The notes under the pieces were generated by a model. It saw only the letters and a list, made by a program, of their open reading frames with translations. It ran no database searches and was not told where the DNA came from. From Fuerstiella sp. (GTDB lineage Bacteria; Planctomycetota; Planctomycetia; Planctomycetales; Planctomycetaceae), in the NCBI GenBank assembly GCA_022843805.1, contig JALHMY010000035.1, positions 1-64,000 on the forward strand: 64,000 nucleotides of DNA, given 5' to 3'. A program made the position numbers and the translations under genes. The number at the start of each line of letters is the position of its first letter. Position 1 is the stretch's first letter. Positions 9,186 to 18,224 of the stretch are shown one piece after another.

Positions 9186-10466
9186 TCAATCGGTTATGGA
9201 GCGGCGCAGGTCTGATTCCTGCACGCGCCCGATGACCAGTGAAACGTTGTGACCTCCAAAGCCAAAGCTGTTATTGATCGCATAACGAACATCTTTTCGA
9301 ATGGCTTTGTTCGGAATATAGTTGAGGTCACAATCCGGATCCGGCGTGTTGTAGTTGATCGTCGGCGGCAGCGTGCCGGATGTTAATGCCATGGCACAGG
9401 CCGACATTTCAATGGCACAGGCAGCCCCGATCATGTGACCCAGCATACTCTTCGTGGAACTGATTTTCAGTTTGCCCGCATCGGTTCCAAAAACACTCTT
9501 CAGAGCAACCGTTTCCATCGCATCATTATACTGAGTGCTTGTGCCGTGAGCGTTCACATACGTGCAATCCGCCATTTGTTCGGGCGTCAGACCGGCCGCT
9601 TTAATGGCCGCCCGAATGGCTTTGACCGCCTGTCGGCCTTCCGGATCCGGCTGCACAAGGTGAAAGGAGTCGCTGGTTGAACGACCGGACAGCACCTCCG
9701 CCCATGCCTTTCCGCCACGTCGCCGCAGATGATCCTCATTCTCAAAGATCAGGATCGACGCTCCTTCAGACATGATGAAGCCGCTGCGGTCTGTATCGAA
9801 CGGTCGCATGGACTCTTTGGGCCGATCGTTCATCGTTCGGCACATTGCCTTCATGTTCACGAACGAGGAAATTCCCAGCCGGGTCAGAGACGCTTCCGTA
9901 CCACCGGTGACAATAAAATCGGCTTCGCCCCGCCGTAAAAATTCGATCGCATCGATCATGGCATGACCGGATGACGAACAGGCACTGCTTGTGGTGTAAC
10001 AGGTACCCTGAATGCCAAAGGCCAGACTGATATTTCCCGGCGGTGCATTGGGCATCAGCATGGGAATCGTGAACGGGCTGACTCGGGAAGGACCTTTCGT
10101 CAGCAGTCGTTCCATTTGAAACTCGTACGTTTCGAGCCCCGCCAGTCCAGCGCCCAGAATCACGGCCGCCTGTTCACCGATATCACGCACCGGCAAACCC
10201 GCATCCTCCAGCGCCTCATGAGCAGCATGCACGGCAAACTGACTGGCTCGATCCATACGTCGAGTGGACACGAGGTCGTTTACATTGATGCGTTCCGCGT
10301 TCATGTTGCGGACTTCGCCACCAATGTTGACTTCCATATCCTTCGTATCGTGTTCCACAAGACGATCAATACCGCATTGACCGTCAATCAGATTCTTCCA
10401 GAAGGTACGACGATCATTGCCAAGACAGCTGCAGACGCCGATCCCTGAGATAAAAATTCGTTGCAT
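9186..10466 (-). CDS. fabF: Beta-ketoacyl-ACP synthase II FabF
   Basis: Elongates fatty acids by condensing acyl groups with malonyl-ACP. The 426-residue thiolase-fold protein has the nucleophile Cys163 in SSACSSSGHA and the two catalytic histidines His307 (NAHGTST) and His344 (SMLGHMIGAA). The SSACSSSGHA context differs from the common TACAAS form, so it may be a divergent KAS II or a second condensing enzyme for a special lipid. The glycine-rich NNSFGFGGHNVSLV tail is intact. No acpP or fabG is nearby, so the gene is separate from a fab cluster. It is divergent from the peptidoglycan-binding gene at 10929, with a 462-base spacer. Confidence 0.92.
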   Translation of the reverse strand: MQRIFISGIGVCSCLGNDRRTFWKNLIDGQCGIDRLVEHDTKDMEVNIGGEVRNMNAERINVNDLVSTRRMDRASQFAVHAAHEALEDAGLPVRDIGEQAAVILGAGLAGLETYEFQMERLLTKGPSRVSPFTIPMLMPNAPPGNISLAFGIQGTCYTTSSACSSSGHAMIDAIEFLRRGEADFIVTGGTEASLTRLGISSFVNMKAMCRTMNDRPKESMRPFDTDRSGFIMSEGASILIFENEDHLRRRGGKAWAEVLSGRSTSDSFHLVQPDPEGRQAVKAIRAAIKAAGLTPEQMADCTYVNAHGTSTQYNDAMETVALKSVFGTDAGKLKISSTKSMLGHMIGAACAIEMSACAMALTSGTLPPTINYNTPDPDCDLNYIPNKAIRKDVRYAINNSFGFGGHNVSLVIGRVQESDLRRSITD

Positions 10467-10928
10467 ACAAAATTTCCGGAACTTCCGCTTTCCGTCGTCA
10501 GCTGCCTGCTCCCTTCAGTGAAAGCAGAATTTTCCATTGTAGAACCGACGACATTTGTAAGCGCGTACTACAGCAAACATGCGGCAGACTTCAACTATTG
10601 ATGCAGCCAAAGCTGCGATTCGGCCAATGTTTGCCGGTTTTTTGACCAACAATTTTTGACCCCGGATCGAATAAATCGGGACGATTTAGGCTTGATCTTC
10701 GCATTCTGACCGTTTTTTAAGCCTCCAGACTCCCGGACCTTGTACCCAGGGAGCACCTCTTTCCGGCAGTTCCCCTGTTTTTCCGAATTGTTGTCGATTT
10801 CCTGTCGCAGTTTGCCTGGCTTTAGCGAGCCACTGTCAGTTCGGGCTCTCATCCATGTGAGAACAATGGACTGCTCAGCCCAGATCAGGTCTCCCGCAAG
10901 ACAATATCACTGTAAGGAAGTCACGTTC
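10467..10928. other. Spacer between divergent fabF and peptidoglycan-binding gene
   Basis: The spacer is non-coding as far as I can see. The long plus-strand frame that reaches into it from 10740 is an open extension of the downstream gene, whose start is better placed at 10929. A small minus-strand frame at 10595-10852 is rich in K, S and N with no motif. Promoters for both flanking genes should lie here, but I see no convincing -35/-10 pair. Confidence 0.5.
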
Positions 10929-11879
10929 ATGTCCACAACATTCGAAGAAAAGTACATTCAGTGGGTCCAGCGAACACTCAATCGTGATCTGGATTCCGAT
11001 CTGATCACTAACGGCCGGGCCACTGCCGATTACCGCGAGGCGGTTGAGACATTCCAGCTGAAACATGATCTCAGCATCACAGGACTTGTGGATCGAAAAG
11101 ATCAGGATGTCATGATTAAGGTGAATCACCAGACCAAAGGATACGTAAACTGGCTTCAGGAAGCACTACGCGCGGCGGGGGTGGATTCTTCCCTGCCGAT
11201 TACCGGTGTCGTCGATGATGTCACGAAGCGATGCATCAAATCGTTCCAGAGCTTCCATCATCTCACGGATGATGGCTGGGTTGGCGCTAAAACAGAAAGT
11301 GAACTGATCGAATCGAGCGGACTTCTGCCCGGCGGACACATCAAAGGCATCCGTCCGCCACGACGACCGTTGTTCTACGACAACCCCACTCCGACTCACT
11401 CGGCGATCCCCGTCGAACAGGCGGTCAATCGGATTATCAGTTCCAACTACACTTACGCCCTGCACAATGCTGACGAAATGTCGGCAGATTCCCGGCGGAC
11501 ACGCCTGTCCGTGCTCGGCAAGTTAAAGCAGCGACACGGAATTCTGGATTCATTTCCCGATGAATTCAGGCTGGATATGGCCCACGGCGGAGTAAAGCAG
11601 TACAGCACCGCTCAGTCGGTATTCGTCAGTGCACGGGAGTATCTGACAACCAAAGTCTCCGGCTGGCCATCCTATCAGAGATTGAATGTCCATTCAGGAC
11701 GGCTGCTGGTGATCGACCTGATGAAACAGATCGAACGAGGCCTGAGCCGACTCAATCGCTATGCCAGGGAATCAAAAACTTCGCCTTCGGCATCCTTCGG
11801 ACCGCTGCTGGCAGAAATTGTGGCTGTTGTGGAAGAAAGGAAGCGGAAACCCAGCAGCATTCTGCACTGCTTTAAATAG
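10929..11879 (+). CDS. Protein with tandem peptidoglycan-binding-type domains
   Basis: A 316-residue protein from the ATG at 10929, chosen because TAAGGAAG ends 9 bases upstream and the homology begins there; the open frame runs back to 10740. Residues 5-60 (WVQRTLNRDLDSDLITNGRAT..AVETFQLKHDLSITGLVD) and about 66-125 (WLQEALRAAGVDSSLPITGVVD..IKSFQSFHHLTDDGWVGAKTE) are two copies of the PG_binding_1 three-helix repeat. The C-terminal 190 residues are polar and unassigned, with no transmembrane helix. There is no signal peptide, which is unusual for a wall-binding domain, so the target may be something else or export may be non-classical. It is monocistronic, and its stop is followed after 35 bases by a dispersed repeat. 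Confidence 0.7.
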   Translation: MSTTFEEKYIQWVQRTLNRDLDSDLITNGRATADYREAVETFQLKHDLSITGLVDRKDQDVMIKVNHQTKGYVNWLQEALRAAGVDSSLPITGVVDDVTKRCIKSFQSFHHLTDDGWVGAKTESELIESSGLLPGGHIKGIRPPRRPLFYDNPTPTHSAIPVEQAVNRIISSNYTYALHNADEMSADSRRTRLSVLGKLKQRHGILDSFPDEFRLDMAHGGVKQYSTAQSVFVSAREYLTTKVSGWPSYQRLNVHSGRLLVIDLMKQIERGLSRLNRYARESKTSPSASFGPLLAEIVAVVEERKRKPSSILHCFK

Positions 11880-11914
11880 GCAATCCCAGGCTCGCGGGCG
11901 AGCCATCGCGTCTT

Positions 11915-12280
11915 CCAGCCCCCACGAGCTCGACTCGTGGGCTTGCAGGGCCTTTGCACCAGGACAAAGCCTGCGGAGCGACGACGTGCGAACGAACTCC
12001 ACCTGGCGCAGAGGTTTTGAAGTTGCGCACTTTCTAACCGCGAAGCGGTGGCAGCATGTAGCCCATGGCGTAAGCCGTGGGAAAACGAAGCCATCCCAAC
12101 CGAAAGCCACGAAGTGGCGACAGCAAACTCTGCTGTCGCCACTTCGTGGCTGGTGGTTCAGAAGACACCAAAAACCGCGGGTTCACACCCGCGGCTACAT
12201 GCTGTCGCTCCTTCGGAGCTGAAAGTGTGCAACTTCAAAACGCAGAGGCGAGGTAAACCCACGAGACAGCTCGTGGGCGA
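11915..12280. repeat. Dispersed repeat, copy A (interrupted)
   Basis: This copy matches 32890-33024 (copy B) nearly base for base once a 226-bp insertion is removed. Shared landmarks are GAGCTCGACTCGTGGGCTTG, CAGGGCCTTTGC-CCAGGACA, CTGGCGCAGAGG, CGAGGTAAACCCACGAG and GCTCGTGGGCGA. The ends are complementary (CCCACGAG and CTCGTGGG), so a single transcript could fold on itself. It is non-coding in all frames. Confidence 0.85.
12015..12240. mobile_element. 226-bp MITE-like element with 8-bp target duplication
   Basis: The element begins TTTTGAAGTTGCGCACTTTC and ends GAAAGTGTGCAACTTCAAAA, which are inverted repeats with one mismatch in 20. It is flanked on both sides by CGCAGAGG (12007-12014 and 12241-12248). 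Copy B of the surrounding repeat has CGCAGAGG once (32984-32991) with no insertion, which is an empty site. It contains no open frame. Internally it is a stack of hairpins, the longest with 21-bp perfect arms (12105-12125 and 12131-12151, loop AACTC), plus CCGCGGGT/ACCCGCGG near 12180 and an outer pair CAGCATGTAGC/GCTACATGCTG. I infer movement by a transposase encoded elsewhere. Confidence 0.85.
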
Positions 12281-12419
12281 CTGAGTCAGGTCTTCCGCTG
12301 CTTTGCTCCGACCTGTGCCGTCCAGGGAAGCGTACCGGACCTATGGTGCGAACACCGAAAACCGGATCTCTGCGAAGCAGACGACAGCAACTCGGCCGCA
12401 TCTTCTACTTCGTCACGCC

Positions 12420-12857
12420 TTACTTCTTAAACGCATTACCGCCGAATCCGCCCCTGACATTCCCTTCATCATAGAATTCGATAAAGCCTATTCCGTTGTC
12501 CTTCGATTGCCCCGTCGCAAGAGCTGTCTTCTCATTCTTTGTGTATAGTAACAGCATCGGGCCAGCATCATTCGGGTTTGCAGCGAGCCTTACGCGCGCT
12601 TTGCCTGAACTATCCTGCAGGACCAGGTGAGCTCCATCATCCACCAACATCAGTGAAGCTCTTGTGTTCCCCTTGCCATCGGTCAGTACAAACTCTTCGG
12701 CGACTACCTTCTTTGCATTGAGGCTCTCGTTTTGCGATGCCGCACCCAGAACTAATGCAAACAATGGTAACAGCAGTATCAACCAGCGTTGTCTCCGATT
12801 TTGACGCTCGAGTAAGCATATTCGTGACTCAAGCGAGAATGTCGATTCGCAATTCAT
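12420..12857 (-). CDS. Membrane-anchored small beta-rich protein
   Basis: The 145-residue protein starts with a short charged stretch that may form a coiled coil (LESRICLLERQNRRQRW). One transmembrane segment follows (LILLLPLFALVLGAA, about residues 26-40), then an exported or periplasmic domain with repeated beta-hairpin units: EEFVLTDGKGNTRASLMLV, then AHLVLQDSSGKARVRLAAN, then PMLLLYTKNEKTALATG and a glycine-rich tail. The D-x-x-G-K-x-R pattern recurs in membrane-anchored proteins of many bacteria, but I know of no assigned function. It is a single gene on the minus strand, 152 bases downstream of the large propeller gene's end. The tail GGFGGNAFKK is intact. Confidence 0.6.
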   Translation of the reverse strand: MNCESTFSLESRICLLERQNRRQRWLILLLPLFALVLGAASQNESLNAKKVVAEEFVLTDGKGNTRASLMLVDDGAHLVLQDSSGKARVRLAANPNDAGPMLLLYTKNEKTALATGQSKDNGIGFIEFYDEGNVRGGFGGNAFKK

Positions 12858-13009
12858 TGTTATGCTCCAGGTTTGTGTATTCGCAGTAAAAACCGCCTTA
12901 CGGACGAACGACTACGACCACCCGATTGCGGCTCAGGTAAGCCACCGCCGCCGCAGAGGGTTAAGTGGGCACGTTGTAGTGGGAAAACGTGGCCTTTGCC
13001 ACACTCACA

Positions 13010-15937
13010 TCATTTTTGAAGACGATCAGGCTGCGCCCGGCAGGCGTGCAGCTGCCCATCCTGTGTGGCCACCAGAATGAATCCTCTGGCCACCGCGACA
13101 CCGTCAAACACGGGTTCAGCGGGCAGATCGATCTTCTGTGCAGGCAGTCCTGACTGCAGATCAATCGTATGCAGGAAGCCGCCTGCAAGAGTGTTGGTTC
13201 GGTCGCTGCCCCCGGCAACGATCAGATGGCTGCTCGCCAGGACGAGCCCCGTGACCTGCTGCGGATGGGCAATAGTGAGCTTTATCGGGTGGTCGCCGTT
13301 GAGCTCGACAACCTGGGACTCGGCATCGTACGCGGCACAGCTGGAAGGCGAAAACGCCAGCAACTGGCCCTCTGCACCCGCGGCCGTCCAGGTTTGAATG
13401 ACCTTCCTCAATGCCAGGTCATGCTTTGTCCAGGAGGCTTCCAGCAAACCGACTTTTCCCCCTTGAAGATGGGCGGAATTCTTCGGAGCCGGACCGTGCA
13501 AGCCAGTTTTGCTGTCGAATTGCCAGTTGGCAAGATAGACCACGTCGTCGCCGGCAATCAGGTAGTCGCACAGGCCTCGAAAGGTGCCGCCTTCGATCCG
13601 CTTCGTCCAGACAGGTTTTCCCGTTTGCAGTTCCAGTGCATGTACTGTGATTCCACCATCGGCATCCGGAGCACGACCAGCCGCCGCATATGCCAGTCCA
13701 TCGTGGACAAGGATCGAACCTGCGACTGGCCAGGCAGATTCCAGGTTCCCAAAGGCTACAATGCGGCGATCGACAGGCGCGGCACGGAACTTCCACGCCA
13801 GTTGCCCACTTTCGGCTTCGAGGCAATACACGTAACCATCATGCGATCCAAACAGGCACAGCCCTCGATATATCGTCGGCGGACTGTCAATGCGTCCATT
13901 CGCCTGAAAGTTCCAGCGAATCTGTCCATCCGTCAAACTAACAGCAAACAGACGACCCTGATCGACGTCAGCCGCGAATACCGTTTCACCCGCAATTGTC
14001 GGAGCGGTGATAACATTTCCAGTTCGCAGTCGCCAGGCCTGAGCGGATATCGAATCGGTCGCCGCGGCAATCGAGGTGGACCATTCCAGCTGGATTCTGT
14101 CGGCAACTTTTGATGGCGATACACCGCTTCGAGTTCCATTGCCCCGGTAAACCGGCCAGTCTTCAGCAGCCACCGTATCGTCGACCAGCTTCGGTGTGAA
14201 ATATGTCTTTAATTGTTCGCTGCGGTCAGCATCAGTGACCGCCAGCAGTCGGTCGGCTTCGATGGAGTGCATGCCGAGGAAGCCACGAATCGTTTCCGAA
14301 AAACATCCGCACGCATGGGGATGCGAATAAACGAGCCCATTTGCGGGCACGAACCCCAGACCACAGCCGCCTCGGACGAATTTGAATCCCAGCTTTTCGC
14401 CCGTTTCCAGATCAATATACGTCGCCTGTCTGGGAATCATAATGTATTGATCAGAGGCGATCATCAGTTGACAGCCCATCTTGGCGGGAGTATCGGTCCG
14501 CGGCCATTCGCCCTGGGTCGCAAGTTCGCGCACAACATCGCCTGTTTTCGGATCTCGCCCAAGCCATAGGCTCTGTCCTCCGGGCTCTCGTGGTGCGTTC
14601 TGGTCGTGCATCCAGACAAGCCCTTTGCGGTAGAAGTGTCCCACAAATCGCTCATCGGAATAATCTTTTCCCGGGCGGGCTTTGGTAGTCTGTGACCAGA
14701 GATGCTGACCATTTTCAGCAGAGAACATGTGCAGATGGCCATGCGCCTGCAGCGCGATATAGCCATCCTGAACGAAGTTGATCTGCACGCTCTGACTCAT
14801 TACATGTGGTTGCGTATTCTGTCGCCAGACCAGTTCCCCGCTTTCCACGTTCAGTCGAATCAATTCGTGCCGGAAGTTGCCGTCGGAAGAACGACCGCGA
14901 ACAAGAAAACAGACGCTGTCTTCGCTTGCCACAAGCCCACTCGAATTCCGCTGAGCTGACGTCCACAGGATCTTTGTCAGTGAGGGGTCGAATCCGGTCA
15001 CCCCATTGATTGTCTGCACCAGCACAACGTTCCTGTGAAAAAGAAGTTTGTCCGCCGGGGCATCCATAACAATTTCTGCCAGCGTTTCTCCGGTGCGGGC
15101 ACTCACTGCAAGCAGATTCTTAGCTCCAGCGATGTAGACCTTCCCGGCGTCTGCCACCATGCGAGCATTCGTTTCGCCATCGCCAGTCGTGTAGGGTCCG
15201 ACCCAGGCCCGCTGCCACAGGATCAAACCGTTGTAGGCGTCACGCGCCACAAGGTACTGACGCTGGTCTTCCGCACGGACGTTCTCGGACACGTTCTGTG
15301 TCACGTAAAAGTTGATACCCCCGGAAGATACCAGAGACTGCGTGCTGGTCTTTCGCCCGGCCATTGCAAAGAGCGGTCCGGAGACCCATTGGATCCCCTG
15401 CGGCACTCCGACACTCTTGTCGTCGGTCACCAGTCCGCCGTCGGCCGCGTGCCACTGATGCGTCCATTCGTCCGCGTCCGCCGGGACCGGCTTAACAAAC
15501 TCTGACACCTTCCCTCCATCGAACGTCAGAGCCCTGCCCCCCGGACAAAGGACACGTGAAATCTCCCTCTGATCAATCCATGAGGTATCTGTAACCACGA
15601 TCAAATTTGCCAGATTATCAGCATGAGGCAGGCGTGACTGCGTCCAGTGCTCGACCAGAATCGTCGCTTTGGGCGACTGAACGCTGACCCGCTCCTGCAA
15701 CTGCTGAACAGCCCTCGCGTCACGATCCAGACCATGAATCAACAATTTCGGCGAATTCATGCATGCATCTGCCGCATCCGGCTGGATGCCCACCAGAATA
15801 CATAACCCGGCAGATTCGGCGATTGCGTGCTCCAGAGTCTCAGTCGAATCCCCGACAGGTTTATCTATGGCAGCAGCGTCAGTGGCCCAATACGCCAGCA
15901 GCATGCAGGCAAAAATAAGCTTTCGAGAACTCTTCAT
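13010..15937 (-). CDS. Secreted PQQ-like propeller with methyltransferase-like N-terminus
   Basis: About 975 residues from the ATG at 15937, preferred over 15970 because it gives a clean signal peptide (MKSSRKLIFACMLLAYWATD). Residues of roughly 35-145 look like a worn class-I methyltransferase fold: LCILVGIQPDAA, then LLIHGLDRDARAVQQLQERV, then LANLIVVTD, then ISRVLCPGGRALTF. The last is the classic motif after which a Rossmann methyltransferase closes. Downstream are many propeller blades (ILWQRAWVGPYTTGDGETN, LLAVSARTGE, LVWRQNTQPH, QHLWSQTTKA, LAWKFRAAP, KPVWTKRIEGG). The SAM-binding G-x-G motif is not clear, so the N-terminal part may be structural. The partner or ligand is unknown. A 152-base spacer separates it from the small membrane protein gene. 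Confidence 0.85.
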   Translation of the reverse strand: MKSSRKLIFACMLLAYWATDAAAIDKPVGDSTETLEHAIAESAGLCILVGIQPDAADACMNSPKLLIHGLDRDARAVQQLQERVSVQSPKATILVEHWTQSRLPHADNLANLIVVTDTSWIDQREISRVLCPGGRALTFDGGKVSEFVKPVPADADEWTHQWHAADGGLVTDDKSVGVPQGIQWVSGPLFAMAGRKTSTQSLVSSGGINFYVTQNVSENVRAEDQRQYLVARDAYNGLILWQRAWVGPYTTGDGETNARMVADAGKVYIAGAKNLLAVSARTGETLAEIVMDAPADKLLFHRNVVLVQTINGVTGFDPSLTKILWTSAQRNSSGLVASEDSVCFLVRGRSSDGNFRHELIRLNVESGELVWRQNTQPHVMSQSVQINFVQDGYIALQAHGHLHMFSAENGQHLWSQTTKARPGKDYSDERFVGHFYRKGLVWMHDQNAPREPGGQSLWLGRDPKTGDVVRELATQGEWPRTDTPAKMGCQLMIASDQYIMIPRQATYIDLETGEKLGFKFVRGGCGLGFVPANGLVYSHPHACGCFSETIRGFLGMHSIEADRLLAVTDADRSEQLKTYFTPKLVDDTVAAEDWPVYRGNGTRSGVSPSKVADRIQLEWSTSIAAATDSISAQAWRLRTGNVITAPTIAGETVFAADVDQGRLFAVSLTDGQIRWNFQANGRIDSPPTIYRGLCLFGSHDGYVYCLEAESGQLAWKFRAAPVDRRIVAFGNLESAWPVAGSILVHDGLAYAAAGRAPDADGGITVHALELQTGKPVWTKRIEGGTFRGLCDYLIAGDDVVYLANWQFDSKTGLHGPAPKNSAHLQGGKVGLLEASWTKHDLALRKVIQTWTAAGAEGQLLAFSPSSCAAYDAESQVVELNGDHPIKLTIAHPQQVTGLVLASSHLIVAGGSDRTNTLAGGFLHTIDLQSGLPAQKIDLPAEPVFDGVAVARGFILVATQDGQLHACRAQPDRLQK

Positions 15938-16090
15938 CGGCGTTTTTCCTGAATTGGTCTGCATTGCCACAATGACTGCTGTCGGCCGAGATTATCGTGG
16001 AAATGTGAAGAAGCAGGTTTCCTCAATAAGAAAATTCCGTTAAGCGCGAATCCGCCCAGTGCTCTGTCAAGATAAAGAGTTGGGGTTGGA

Positions 16091-16148
16091 GGTAGTGGAT
16101 CTTGCTAAAGATCCCCTGGCTGCAGGACCTTTAGCAAGGTCCACTACC
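16091..16148. repeat. Long hairpin downstream of phnA
   Basis: The arm at 16091-16114 pairs with 16125-16148 over 24 positions, with two mismatches that would be G-U pairs in RNA. The arms read GGTAGTGGATCTTGCTAAAG and, at the other side, CTTTAGCAAGGTCCACTACC. The hairpin lies about 100 bases after the end of the phn operon and before the start of the propeller gene. There is no T run, so it is more likely a repeat unit than an intrinsic terminator, although it could block transcription. Confidence 0.7.
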
Positions 16149-16244
16149 CGAAATTCAAAGCGTGACAAAGCACCAGGCCGGTCATCGATCCATGATGCGG
16201 TCAGCTCCGGACAATGCGACCCGGGACGCTTGCACCACAACCGA

Positions 16245-17375
16245 TCAATCACGGAACAGGCTGCGAGTCAGGTCTTTGTTGTGCTGAAACTCGTCGGCCG
16301 CCGGTAGTACTCCCTGGTGATTGTGAATGATCAGCGGGACGCGGAATTCATACAGAGAGCCGTGATTTCGGTAGGTGGGTGACAGTTGCTCAAACGGCTG
16401 GTCCAGGTCACCGAACATCGTGGTTCGGTCGGCAAGCACAACAAGATCGCCAATACGTTCATGAGGCAGATGGAAGCGGTCTGCAGCCTCATCTCGTGAA
16501 AGGACTTCTTCAACTCCCGCCAGTTCCGCAAGCGAAGTACGAACCGGAAGATCGTCGTCCGGCGAGTTGAGCCACAGATACGAGCAGCCCGCGAGATTGC
16601 GATGATGCCTGATGTAATAGTCACGTTCCGGTGACAATGCAAACCGGATGGGAGTGCCGAGTTCGGCGAGTGCACGAGTCAGGTCCCAGCCCCGCGTCTT
16701 GGCATTCATGCTGTGATCGGCGGTAAGAAACAGTGCGGCATCGGGAGCCGTATCACATGCACGGCCAATTAGTTCGTCCAGGACGGTCAGGTGTTCCTGT
16801 GACTCAGGCGATTCCGGTGCCCACATATGCATCGGATAGTCGGTCGTGTGCACATACAGAACCTGAATGTCCGGGCGATTTTTCAGCAAATGGATCGCAG
16901 CTTCCCAAAGCCAGTAGTTGATCTCGCGGCTGTAGATATCAGCCGGCTGCCCCAGCGCGGCGATCCATTCTTCGTCAGGACATTCTGCCGCAATGGCCAC
17001 ATCCGTATCGCGGGAAAGGAGCTCAATGGTCTTGCGTTTGGACGTCAGCAACGCGGACTTAACGCCCTTCCCGGCGGCGCGCTGAAACAGCGTGGGGCAG
17101 CGCACAAGGTCCGCGGAATTCATATAAACGGCACCATGCTCAGCAGGCTCGTAGTACGAATTGCCGATAATGCCGTGTTCAAAGGGCCATGCTCCGCAGC
17201 AGATTGAGACGTTGTTCACGTTGGTAACGGATGGGAACACTCCCTGAACTTCGCGACATAAACCGTTCGCGGCCATTTGTCGCAACCGGGGCATCGGAGT
17301 CGCCTCCCAGTATTCCCAGCCAAATCCGTCAATCATAGCCACGATCACTCGTTGCGGCGATTTTGTCACGAACAC
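16245..17375 (-). CDS. phnA: Phosphonoacetate hydrolase (PhnA type)
   Basis: A 376-residue alkaline-phosphatase-superfamily enzyme. The N-terminal metal site is VAMIDGFGW, and the nucleophile region is FPSVTNVNNVSICCGAWPFEHGIIGNSYYE, closely matching the P-S-x-T-N-x-N-N-x-S-I motif of phosphonoacetate hydrolases rather than generic pyrophosphatases. TLFQRAAGKGVKSALLTSKRK, LYVHTTDYPMHMWAPESPE and LFLTADHSMNAKTR (second-metal Asp and His) follow in family order. It should split phosphonoacetate into acetate and phosphate. The gene sits 36 bases after phnE in a phnD-phnC-phnE-phnA operon, which independently supports a phosphonate substrate. No signal peptide is present, so it acts in the cytosol on imported substrate. 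Confidence 0.82.
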   Translation of the reverse strand: MFVTKSPQRVIVAMIDGFGWEYWEATPMPRLRQMAANGLCREVQGVFPSVTNVNNVSICCGAWPFEHGIIGNSYYEPAEHGAVYMNSADLVRCPTLFQRAAGKGVKSALLTSKRKTIELLSRDTDVAIAAECPDEEWIAALGQPADIYSREINYWLWEAAIHLLKNRPDIQVLYVHTTDYPMHMWAPESPESQEHLTVLDELIGRACDTAPDAALFLTADHSMNAKTRGWDLTRALAELGTPIRFALSPERDYYIRHHRNLAGCSYLWLNSPDDDLPVRTSLAELAGVEEVLSRDEAADRFHLPHERIGDLVVLADRTTMFGDLDQPFEQLSPTYRNHGSLYEFRVPLIIHNHQGVLPAADEFQHNKDLTRSLFRD

Positions 17376-17411
17376 ATCTCCCTGAATAATGAATACAAGT
17401 CCTGAAGCGAT

Positions 17412-18224
17412 CTAATGATTCGGAGCTAACAGCCTCCGACGGATACTGGCACCGGCCAGTTCCACCAGAAGCACAACGGCAAGAATGCACAGGATGATCG
17501 CGGAGGCACGACGGAATTCAAAAAGCTCCATGGCAACTTTTAACTCGATGCCGATTCCCCCCGCTCCAACGATTCCAAGCACTACGGAGGCTCGGAGTGC
17601 TCGTTCGAGGGCATACACTGATGTATGGATCATTGTCGGGAGGGCAGCGGGCAGAACAGCACCCAGCAGGATCTGAACTCGACCGGCACCAAGACTGGTC
17701 AGCGCTTCCTGTGGTCCGCGATCACAGTCGTCTATTGCTCCCGCAAAGAAGCGGCCGGCGAAACCGAGTGTATCGACGACAATTGCCAGAACTCCTGCAA
17801 TCGCTCCCGGACCAAGACATGCCACAAAAACAATGGCCCACACCAGTTCGGGAATCGTCCGTAATAACGCAAGCCACCCATGAAATATCAGATGCGTTCC
17901 CCTGATGGGAGTCTGCGTCCGCGATGCAAAAACACCCAGCGGTAAGCTGAGAGCCAGCCCCAACCCCGTTCCCGCTATCGCGATTTGCGTGGTCACGCCA
18001 AGAGCCTCTATGATGGCCGGGAATCGCGAGAAGTCTGGCGGCACCATTTGTCGCACCAGCCTCGTCATTCGCGGAATCCCCCGGTAAAAGCTGTCGAGCG
18101 TCATTCCCGATGCTCCCAGACTCATCACGACCATGACGGCCAGTGCCAGCAGCGGAATTAAGTCGCGGACTGTCCGCGCGGTCCAGCGGGGAGGTGGATT
18201 GAAATGCGGATCACCGGATCTCAC
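17412..18224 (-). CDS. phnE: Phosphonate ABC transporter permease PhnE
   Basis: An inner-membrane permease of 270 residues, the usual size. Membrane segments are clear at LIPLLALAVMVVMSLGA, TTQIAIAGTGLGLALSLPLGVFAS, LIFHGWLALLRTIPELVWAIVFV, PGAIAGVLAIVVDTLGFAGRFFA, VVLGIVGAGGIGIEL and AIILCILAVVLLVELAG. The RTIPELVWAIVFV segment and the EALTSLGAGRVQILLGAVLPAALP loop correspond to the EAA-type coupling region used by PhnE proteins. Its start overlaps the phnC stop by 4 bases, which indicates translational coupling. It pairs with PhnC and PhnD to import phosphonates. Confidence 0.9.
   Translation of the reverse strand: MRSGDPHFNPPPRWTARTVRDLIPLLALAVMVVMSLGASGMTLDSFYRGIPRMTRLVRQMVPPDFSRFPAIIEALGVTTQIAIAGTGLGLALSLPLGVFASRTQTPIRGTHLIFHGWLALLRTIPELVWAIVFVACLGPGAIAGVLAIVVDTLGFAGRFFAGAIDDCDRGPQEALTSLGAGRVQILLGAVLPAALPTMIHTSVYALERALRASVVLGIVGAGGIGIELKVAMELFEFRRASAIILCILAVVLLVELAGASIRRRLLAPNH

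Noticed and set aside
10740-10928. Upstream extension of the peptidoglycan-binding protein
   Set aside because: The extra 63 residues have no similarity to the family and lack a ribosome-binding site, while the ATG at 10929 has TAAGGAAG nine bases ahead.
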